Shown here piece after piece: positions 58,008 to 64,000 of a DNA stretch of 64,000 bases (position 1 is its first letter; each line of letters starts with the position of its first letter). The translations under genes and the position numbers were made by a program. The stretch lies in NCBI RefSeq assembly GCF_001613245.1, contig NZ_BDBZ01000041.1, positions 42,022 through 106,021 of the forward strand, read 5' to 3'. This stretch comes from Nocardia speluncae NBRC 108251. Lineage in GTDB: Bacteria; Actinomycetota; Actinomycetes; Mycobacteriales; Mycobacteriaceae. The notes under the pieces are model-generated. The model worked only from the letters and a program-made list of their open reading frames with translations. It did not search any database and was not told the DNA's origin.

Positions 58008-59441
58008 TCAGGCACTGCGCCGAACCAGCCCGTCACGGCCGATGCTCACCTGATCACCCGTGTGGAACCAGGTACCGGTGAACCGGTCGGCAGTGCGTTG
58101 CGGATCCTTCCAATACCGCCGGGACACATTCGGCCCGCGGCACAGCAGCTCGCCATGGCCGGACTGCGCCCGCGGCCCGCACAGCGCCAGCTCGGTGCCA
58201 CCGAACGGAAAGCCCAGTACCGTGCCGTCCACACTCCCGACGGGACCGGCGGTGGGACCGAGCGCGAGACCGATACCGCTGGTCTCGGTGGCGCCCCATA
58301 CCGACCACTGCCGGGCGGACGGGAAGACCTGGCACAGCTCCACCAGGAAGTCCGGCCCCTCACCGTCGGCGGCCTCGCGACCGACAGCGGAGATGCGCTG
58401 ATCCGACCTGCTGATCCGGACCACCCGCTCGGTCGGCAGCCCACCGGCCCGGCCCACCGCGAGTTCGGGGAGCAGCCCGGCGAGGATACGGGTATTCGCG
58501 GCCACCGTATCGACGCCTTCGCCGGCGATGGCCCGGGCGACCCCCGCACCGCCCTGCGCCAGCACCACCGTGCCACCGACCGCGAAGGTCGGCAGCAGCT
58601 GATCCACACAGCCACCGGCGTGGGCCAGCGGCTGGAGTACCAGATTGCGCATACCGTCGGTGGGCAGGTCGAGCGCCGCCACCATCGACCTGATCGCCGA
58701 GAGCAGATTCTCGTTGGTCAGTTCGACGCCGGTAGGCAGCTCGTTCGCGCCGGCCCCGCCGGTGTAGCAGAGCAGCGCCAGATCGTTGAGGGCCGCCCCG
58801 TCGTCGATGAACGCCGCACCGTCCGGCAGATCGGGGGACCACGGTCCGTCGCCGCGGGTGGCACCACAGCCGCGCTGCGCCGAACCCAGGACGAAATCGG
58901 CATCGCTGCCGGCGATGACCTGTTCGACCGCCCCGTCCGGCAGGCCGTGATGCACCAGTACCGGCACCGCGCCGCTGAGCAGCGCGCCCAGGAACGCCTG
59001 CACCCAGCGCACACCCGGCGGCATATGCACCGCGACCCTGTCGCCGTAGCCGATCCCGTGCTCCTGCAAACCGCCGGCCACCCGTGAGGCCGAATGCCAG
59101 AGTTCCCGGTAGGTGAGCCGGCCACCACCGACCTCCACCACGGCCTCCCGATTGGCGAAGGCGTGGACCTGCAGATCGAGCAGTTCGGTCAGGGCCGGAC
59201 TCAGATTGCCGTACCGCAGGATGCCGTCTGCCCCGCGGGAGAGCGGCGCCGCCGAAGCGGTATCGGCGAGCGGAAACTCCACCAGCGGGATCGCGGGAGG
59301 ATCGGCCCGGCGGCGCGGGCCTTCGAAATCCCGGGGTGGCGATACCGCCGCCCGGTCGCCGGGCTCGGCCGATTGCCCGGTGGTCGTGCGGCGTAGTGGA
59401 CCGGCGGCAGGCCCGATGGTCGTGGTGGTACCGGCTTGCAT
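58008..59441 (-). CDS. Truncated, degenerate acyl-adenylate-forming enzyme
   Basis: A 477-residue member of the AMP-binding (acyl-CoA synthetase/NRPS adenylation) superfamily that lacks the C-terminal lid domain: it stops at WFHTGDQVSIGRDGLVRRSA, exactly at the hinge, about 100 residues short. The P-loop reads CYTGGAGANELPTG instead of YTSGTTGxPKG, so the catalytic Lys is absent too. WGATETSG (motif A5) and HTGD (A7) remain. The first 60 residues are a Pro/Arg-rich extension. The ATG at 59441 has GGAGG four bases upstream. It may be a regulatory or inactive homologue, or act with a separate lid protein. Confidence 0.8.
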   Translation of the reverse strand: MQAGTTTTIGPAAGPLRRTTTGQSAEPGDRAAVSPPRDFEGPRRRADPPAIPLVEFPLADTASAAPLSRGADGILRYGNLSPALTELLDLQVHAFANREAVVEVGGGRLTYRELWHSASRVAGGLQEHGIGYGDRVAVHMPPGVRWVQAFLGALLSGAVPVLVHHGLPDGAVEQVIAGSDADFVLGSAQRGCGATRGDGPWSPDLPDGAAFIDDGAALNDLALLCYTGGAGANELPTGVELTNENLLSAIRSMVAALDLPTDGMRNLVLQPLAHAGGCVDQLLPTFAVGGTVVLAQGGAGVARAIAGEGVDTVAANTRILAGLLPELAVGRAGGLPTERVVRISRSDQRISAVGREAADGEGPDFLVELCQVFPSARQWSVWGATETSGIGLALGPTAGPVGSVDGTVLGFPFGGTELALCGPRAQSGHGELLCRGPNVSRRYWKDPQRTADRFTGTWFHTGDQVSIGRDGLVRRSA

Positions 59442-59570
59442 CGAACCTCCGCACAGTTGAACAGTCAGGCACCTGTGACTATATGACCCAGATCACAAAA
59501 ATGGGTGCGGAGTCGGCGAATCCGACCGGATCGAGATGCGGAAGTCGTGTTCCGGCAGTTCCCCCGCGAC

Positions 59571-60365
59571 TCAGCAGCCGCTGTAGGCGGCCTTACCCGG
59601 GCCGACCTCGAGAAAGCTGCGTACCGCGCGCGGTAGATCCTCTGTATCGAACAACTCGCCGGAGACCGCGGGTGTCACCGAATCCGCGTGCCCGACCCCA
59701 CCCGAACGCCACGCCTCCACGATCCGCTTGGTGGCCGCGTGCGCACGCGTCGGTCCGTCGGCCAGCCGATGGGTGAGCGCCACCGCGGCGGTCTCCACAT
59801 CGTCGTGGATCTGGTTGACCACGCCCCATTCCCGCATGGTGGCCGCGGTGTACAGATCGCCGGTCATCACCAGCTCCCGCGCCCTTCCCGATCCGGCCCG
59901 TTCGGCCAGCCGCTGCGGACCTCCCATCGAGGGGGTCAGCCCGACCACGATCTCCACCAGGCCGAACTTCGCCTTCGGCGCGGCCAGGATCAGGTCACAC
60001 GCCAGCGCGATCTCGAACGCGGCGGTGAGCGTGAGCGCATGCGCCGCGAACACCACCGGGCAGGGCAGGGCCTCGATCGGATGGCCGATCCGGTCGAACA
60101 GGTCCTGCCACAGTTGCGTGCCCTGTTCGGCGGTCAGCCCGTCGAAACTGTGCACATCGACACCGCCGGAGACCACCTTCCCGTCGGCCCGGATCAGCAG
60201 GGCCCGCGGCGGCCGCGCGGTGAGTTCGGCCATGTCGGCGGCCAGCGCGTCGAACATGGCTCTGTCGAACAGGTTGAGCGGCGGTGCCGCCAATGTCAGC
60301 GTCGCGACCTCGGCGCCGCCCGTGGTGACCGAACGTTGCAGACGAGTGGGTTTGGTAGCGCTCAT
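59571..60365 (-). CDS. Enoyl-CoA hydratase/isomerase family protein
   Basis: A 264-residue crotonase-fold protein. The oxyanion-hole strand is ALLIRADGKVVSGGVDV, and the second hole segment AAHALTLTAAFEIALACDLILA is clear. The two catalytic Glu positions are partly altered: one falls at GLVEIVVGLTPS, the other is not obvious, so it may have another crotonase activity. Beta-oxidation or degradation of a cyclic compound is possible. The ATG at 60365 starts in a divergent region that carries the palindromic repeat. Confidence 0.86.
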   Translation of the reverse strand: MSATKPTRLQRSVTTGGAEVATLTLAAPPLNLFDRAMFDALAADMAELTARPPRALLIRADGKVVSGGVDVHSFDGLTAEQGTQLWQDLFDRIGHPIEALPCPVVFAAHALTLTAAFEIALACDLILAAPKAKFGLVEIVVGLTPSMGGPQRLAERAGSGRARELVMTGDLYTAATMREWGVVNQIHDDVETAAVALTHRLADGPTRAHAATKRIVEAWRSGGVGHADSVTPAVSGELFDTEDLPRAVRSFLEVGPGKAAYSGC

Positions 60366-60381
60366 GCTGTGATTATCAGGT

Positions 60382-60439
60382 ATGAGCGAGGACCTCCGTG
60401 GTTACGCTCCGCTACCCTTTCCGCGCCCGACTCGCTCAT
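60382..60439 (-). repeat. 58-bp palindromic element, dispersed copy
   Basis: ATGAGCGAG (60382-60390) and CTCGCTCAT (60431-60439) are perfect 9-bp inverted ends. Read on the minus strand, the element aligns with the 59-bp element at 12694-12752 over its length, with identity throughout the 20-nt core GGTAGCGGAGCGTAACCAC and at both ends. It lies between the divergent enoyl-CoA hydratase and thiol-transferase genes. Confidence 0.88.
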
Positions 60440-60477
60440 TCCGTCAGCTCATGGCACGGCCCTGCCAGACTGGGAAC

Positions 60478-61497
60478 ATGACCGAAACGGAACAGGGCAG
60501 CTACGTCGAACCGGGTGAATTCAAGCGCGATACCAACTACATCACCACCAGGATCACTGCCGACGGCCGCGACGGCTACCCGGCGGAGCCGGGCCGCTAT
60601 CGGCTCGTCGCCGCCCGGGCCTGCCCATGGGCGAACCGGACCCTGATCGTGCGCCGCCTGCTCGGCCTGGAATCGGCCATCTCATTGGGCCTGTGCGGGC
60701 CCACTCACGACAAGCTGAGCTGGACCTTCGACCTGGACCCCGGCGGCATCGACCCGGTCCTGCGGATCCACCGGCTGCGCGACGCCTACCTGGCCCGATT
60801 CCCCGGCTACCCGCGTGGGATCACCGTGCCCGCGGTCGTGGACGTACTCACCGGGCAGGTCGTCACCAACGATTACGCGCAGATCACCCTCGATTTCTCG
60901 CTCGAATGGACCGCCTACCAGCGCGCCGGGGCACCAGAGCTCTACCCCGAACCGTTGCGTTCCGAGATCGACGAAGTCGACGCCCGGGTCTTCCGCGAAG
61001 TGAACAACGGGGTGTACCGCTGCGGGTTCGCCGGCGCCCAGGACGCCTACGACGCCGCCTACGACCGCCTGTTCACCGCGCTGGACTGGCTGAGCGACCG
61101 GCTGTCCGGACAGCGCTACCTGGTGGGTGACACGATCACCGAAGCCGATGTACGACTGTTCACCACCCTGGTCCGGTTCGACCCCGTGTACCACGGCCAC
61201 TTCAAATGCAACCGGAGCAAACTCACCGAGATGCCGGTCCTGTGGGCCTACGCGCGGGACCTGTTCCAGACCCCCGGATTCGGTGACACGATCGACTTCA
61301 CGCAGATCAAGGACCACTACTACCAGGTCCATACGGATATCAACCCGACGCAGATCGTGCCCAAGGGACCGGAACTGTCCAACTGGCTGTCCCCGCACCA
61401 CCGCGAGACACTGGGCGGACGCCCCTTCGGCGACGGCACCCCACCCGGGCCGCCCGTCCCCGGCGAGGAGGTCCCCGCAGGACACGGCGCCCGGTAG
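60478..61497 (+). CDS. Xi-class glutathione/mycothiol S-transferase (hydroquinone reductase, YqjG/ECM4-like)
   Basis: A 339-residue Xi-class transferase. The catalytic Cys is in ARACPWANRT, the family GDTITEADVRLFTTLVRFDPVYHGHFKCN (shown by GDTITEADVRL and HGHFKCN) is complete and the Tyr-rich KDHYYQVH end is typical. These enzymes reduce S-conjugated hydroquinones; in mycothiol producers the thiol donor should be mycothiol. The ATG at 60478 is used: the in-frame ATG at 60382 belongs to the palindromic repeat and would add 32 repeat-derived residues. The C-terminal 30 residues are Pro/Gly-rich. Confidence 0.9.
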   Translation: MTETEQGSYVEPGEFKRDTNYITTRITADGRDGYPAEPGRYRLVAARACPWANRTLIVRRLLGLESAISLGLCGPTHDKLSWTFDLDPGGIDPVLRIHRLRDAYLARFPGYPRGITVPAVVDVLTGQVVTNDYAQITLDFSLEWTAYQRAGAPELYPEPLRSEIDEVDARVFREVNNGVYRCGFAGAQDAYDAAYDRLFTALDWLSDRLSGQRYLVGDTITEADVRLFTTLVRFDPVYHGHFKCNRSKLTEMPVLWAYARDLFQTPGFGDTIDFTQIKDHYYQVHTDINPTQIVPKGPELSNWLSPHHRETLGGRPFGDGTPPGPPVPGEEVPAGHGAR

Positions 61498-61640
61498 ACC
61501 ACCCGCTTGTTCCGGAGTGGATCGAACGCACCGGTACCGGTGCGCATCGGAACCCGGAAGTCGGGTAATCCGTTGTCGGAACGAACGAAGGTCGGCCCGG
61601 TGCCATACAGTGCATAGGGCTCGCAAAGGAGGATGACGAC

Positions 61641-62486
61641 GTGCGTAACGGGGCAGTGGAAAAAGCCGTGATCGAGGCGCTCGACCACGGTTCCCGGCTA
61701 CAAGCACCCGCCGTCGCCAAATACGTTGCGCGACTGCGGCGGGCACATCCGGACGAATCGCCCGCCCAGATCGTCGAACGCCTGGAACGCCAGTATCTGC
61801 TGGCGGTCACGGGCAGCGGTAGTGCGGTCGGTGCCTCGGCCGCGGTCCCGGGTGTCGGCACGATCGCCGCGCTCGCCGCGGTGAGCGCCGAGACCACCTT
61901 CTTCATGGAGGCCTCGGCGCTGTTCACGCTCGCAGTGGCCGCCGTACACGGAGTCCGGCCCGAGGACACCCCGCAGCGCCGCGCCATGGTGCTGGCCGTG
62001 GTCCTGGGTGACAGCGGTATGGAGATCGTGCAGAAAAGCGTCGGGACCTCGGCCAAGAATTGGGGCACCGTTTTCGCCGACAAGATTCCGGGCCTGTCCG
62101 GTATGAACGATTCGCTGATCAAACGGTTCATCGTGCGGTTCCTCACCAAACGCGCCGCGCTGATGGCCGGCAAGGTGGTGCCCGCCGGTATCGGCGCCGT
62201 GATCGGCGGTTTCGGTAACCGGGCGCTCGGCAAGGCCACGATCAACAACGCCCGCAAGGCATTCGGACCGGCACCGCACTATTTCGCCGACGAGATGGTG
62301 CTCGACGCCGAACTCACGTCTACCACCGAGCAGCCGGAAAAGGCTGCGGTACAGCAGGATTCACAGTTACCCCCGGCGACGAACACTCCTCTCGCCCCGC
62401 CGGAAGATGCGCAGCGGCAGCCGCCGCAGGGAGCACCGGCATCGCTGCCGGCCGATCCCCGGCAACCGCCGGCCGGCCCCCGATGA
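61641..62486 (+). CDS. Unknown membrane-associated protein, first gene of ABC operon
   Basis: A 281-residue protein that I cannot name with certainty. Residues about 55-100 contain two hydrophobic segments (GASAAVPGVGTIAALAAVSA and FFMEASALFTLAVAAVHGV), and a third lies at AGKVVPAGIGAVIGGFG; the arrangement recalls EcsC-like proteins. The last 60 residues are a Pro/Gln/Ala-rich disordered tail. The GTG at 61641 follows AAAGGAGG at eight bases. Its stop overlaps the start of the ABC ATPase (ATGA), so it probably belongs to the transporter. Confidence 0.7.
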   Translation: MRNGAVEKAVIEALDHGSRLQAPAVAKYVARLRRAHPDESPAQIVERLERQYLLAVTGSGSAVGASAAVPGVGTIAALAAVSAETTFFMEASALFTLAVAAVHGVRPEDTPQRRAMVLAVVLGDSGMEIVQKSVGTSAKNWGTVFADKIPGLSGMNDSLIKRFIVRFLTKRAALMAGKVVPAGIGAVIGGFGNRALGKATINNARKAFGPAPHYFADEMVLDAELTSTTEQPEKAAVQQDSQLPPATNTPLAPPEDAQRQPPQGAPASLPADPRQPPAGPR

Positions 62487-63427
62487 GGCCCGCGATCACA
62501 GTCCGGGGCCTGACCAAACGCTTCCCGGACTTCACGATCGGCGCACAGGACGTGTCCTTCGATATCGCGCCGGGTACCTGCGCCGCGCTGGTCGGCCCCC
62601 CGGGCTCCGGGAAATCGACGATCGTCGCGGCCCTGCTGGGCCTGCTCCCACTCACCACGGGGTCGGTGACGCTGAGCGGTGGGCGCGGTAGTTCCGCGGT
62701 GGGCGCCGTCCTCGCGCCCCGCGGACTGCATCCCCGCCGCACCGTTCGTGACCACCTGCGGGTGTACGCCGCCGCCGGCGGGCATCCCGATCGCCGGGTG
62801 GCGGCCGTTCTGGATATCACCGGTCTCACCGAGCGCGCCGGCATCGTCCCCGACGAGCTGACGCCCGGAGAAGAGGCCCGTGCGGCCCTGGCGACCGCGC
62901 TGCTCGGTGATCCTCCACTGCTGATCCTCGACGACCCCACCGCCGGTATGCAGCTCACCGAGATCTCGTGGCTGCAGGGTTTCCTGCGGCGGCACACCCG
63001 CCGCGGCGGGACCGTGTTGTTCACCACGCAGAGCCTGGTCACAGCGTTGCCGGTCGCCGACCACCTGGTGGTGCTCGGTGCCACCGCAACAGTCGCCTAC
63101 CAGGGCAGCCCGGCACGGTTGCGGCGGCGCAATCCCGACCGGCTGGTGGTCGCGTCCTCGTCGTCGATCGCGATCGCCACGGCACTGGCCGCCCGCGGCT
63201 TCACCGACGCCGTGATCCGGCCGGACGATCAACTCGCCGTGGCCGGCGCGACCGAGGGCGATATCGTCGAGGCCGCCCGGGCCGCGGAGGTCCGGCTGGC
63301 CGCGATCGTGGCCGACCGGATCCACCCCGACCGCGTTCTGGCGTCGCTGACCCATGCCGCCGCATCCCGGCCGGCCGGTCCGGGTATGCCGCCATCCACC
63401 GCTCTGCCGTACGGGGTGTCCCGATGA
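62483..63427 (+). CDS. ABC transporter ATP-binding protein with divergent signature motif
   Basis: A 314-residue ABC ATPase of the bacitracin-exporter/CcmA type. Walker A is GPPGSGKST and Walker B LLILDDPTAG (second Asp where Glu is usual). The signature LSGGQ is replaced by LTPGEEAR and the Q-loop Gln is not evident (LAPRGLHP). Closely related actinobacterial exporters tolerate such changes, so activity is possible but uncertain. The last 100 residues form an accessory domain. It starts in ATGA overlap with the previous gene and overlaps the permease gene in the same way. Confidence 0.85.
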   Translation: MRPAITVRGLTKRFPDFTIGAQDVSFDIAPGTCAALVGPPGSGKSTIVAALLGLLPLTTGSVTLSGGRGSSAVGAVLAPRGLHPRRTVRDHLRVYAAAGGHPDRRVAAVLDITGLTERAGIVPDELTPGEEARAALATALLGDPPLLILDDPTAGMQLTEISWLQGFLRRHTRRGGTVLFTTQSLVTALPVADHLVVLGATATVAYQGSPARLRRRNPDRLVVASSSSIAIATALAARGFTDAVIRPDDQLAVAGATEGDIVEAARAAEVRLAAIVADRIHPDRVLASLTHAAASRPAGPGMPPSTALPYGVSR

Positions 63428-64000
63428 TCGACGTCGTACCCGCGGAACTGATTCCGCCTGTGCTCTCCGAATACCGCAAGGCCGTCACGCTGCGCTACAC
63501 CCGCGTCCTCGCCGGACTGGCCGTGGCGGTCGCCATCGCGGCACCGGCCATGAGCGCCATCCTGGCCGGTCCACAGGACCCGAAGGGCGAACCGGTGACG
63601 GGTACCGCGACCATCGGGCTCTATCTGGCGCTGTTCACCGTCGTGCTGGTGTCCGCGGCGTTCGGCGCCGCGGGTGCGGCCGGGGAACATCAGCACGACA
63701 CCCTCATGATCACTGCCCTGTTCACCGTGGATCGCGATAAGCTGGCCGGCGCGAAATTCCTGGTCACCGGTCTCGCGGCATGTGCCGCCGCACTGGCAGT
63801 CGAGATCGTGGCCGTGCTCTGCCTGCTGTTGTTCGGGCGGGACAAATTCGAGTTCACCGGTTCGCTGTTCGCGGTTCTCGGCGGCGGCCTGATCGCCGCC
63901 GTCTGCTGGGCGTTGATCGGCACCGGGATCGGGTTGCTGGCGCGGGCGCCGCTACTCGCGGTCGGCACTGTTCTCGGGTGGTTGCTGCTCGTCGAACCCC
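63424..64000 (+). CDS. ABC transporter permease, N-terminal part
   Basis: The first 192 residues of an ABC-2-type permease; the gene runs past the right edge. The N-terminus PAELIPPVLSEYRKAVTLRYTRVL precedes a membrane helix (VLAGLAVAVAIAAPAMSAI), and further helices are at ATIGLYLALFTVVLVSAAFGAAGAAGEHQH (shown by TIGLYLALFTVVLV), ACAAALAVEIVAVLCLLL and LFAVLGGGLIAAVCWALIG. GEHQHDTLMITALF is typical of drug/bacteriocin exporters of this class. Its start overlaps the ATPase stop (ATGA), so both form one transporter. Confidence 0.88.
   Translation, partial: MIDVVPAELIPPVLSEYRKAVTLRYTRVLAGLAVAVAIAAPAMSAILAGPQDPKGEPVTGTATIGLYLALFTVVLVSAAFGAAGAAGEHQHDTLMITALFTVDRDKLAGAKFLVTGLAACAAALAVEIVAVLCLLLFGRDKFEFTGSLFAVLGGGLIAAVCWALIGTGIGLLARAPLLAVGTVLGWLLLVEP

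Noticed and set aside
60382..60477. Earlier start for the thiol transferase gene
   Set aside because: The ATG and following codons belong to the palindromic repeat; the family N-terminus begins near 60478.

Overview
The window is GC-rich, densely coded DNA from a mycolic-acid actinobacterium, most likely Nocardia or a close relative. It is not Mycobacterium itself. The reasons are the L-rhamnose/mannose cell-wall cluster in the order rmlD-wbbL-manB, an mce gene, an ESX/EspG-type secretion cassette, mycothiol-linked MscR, CYP123- and CYP125-like P450s, an MptpB-like phosphatase and frequent GTG starts with 4-nt stop/start overlaps. No rRNA, tRNA, transposase, phage gene or CRISPR array was seen.

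Layout. 1-2.4 kb: rmlD (cut by the window edge), wbbL and manB, for the rhamnosyl linker of arabinogalactan and for GDP-mannose. 2.5-5.2 kb: carboxylesterase, zinc ribbon, Rdx and YchJ-like housekeeping genes. 5.2-16.4 kb: an accessory block. A leftward pair (SMC/RecF-like ATPase with a CxxC hook, plus a coupled small protein) faces a rightward four-gene operon (SWIM protein, MoxR AAA+ ATPase, DUF5682-type protein, VWA protein). The operon genes overlap by 4 nt each, and the third gene carries a tandem repeat at its start. 16.4-24.7 kb: a MacB/FtsX-type ABC exporter, two PASTA-less Ser/Thr kinases and endonuclease IV, with two copies of a long hairpin repeat fused to stop codons. 25.3-36.7 kb: a lipid/sterol-type catabolic island. 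It has a lone mce gene, a P450-SDR-P450-Gpx operon, a divergent ALDH-SDR-dehydrogenase-FAD oxidoreductase operon, a TetR regulator and a Ddn-like protein. It resembles M. tuberculosis Rv0764c-Rv0770, and three promoters in it share an operator-like sequence. 36.8-39.4 kb: the mycothiol-dependent MscR/MBL pair and an independent 32-codon gene. 39.7-44.7 kb: an ESX-type substrate/EspG cassette with a lipoprotein and a secreted protein. 44.9-51.2 kb: a two-subunit acyl-CoA dehydrogenase, a phosphoribosyltransferase, a nitrilase and a DEAD-box helicase. 51.3-64 kb: a degenerate RecB-nuclease/SF1-helicase fusion, a PLP enzyme, an HTH-less TetR-like protein, PtpB, a truncated acyl-adenylating enzyme, enoyl-CoA hydratase, a Xi-class thiol transferase and the start of an ABC transporter operon.

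The best candidate for a poorly described system is the 5.2-16.4 kb block. The most tractable new items are the 32-codon gene near 38.8 kb, the shared operator of the catabolic island, and two families of dispersed repeats: a 59-bp palindrome at 12.7 and 60.4 kb, and a stop-codon-linked hairpin at 16.5 and 20.2 kb.
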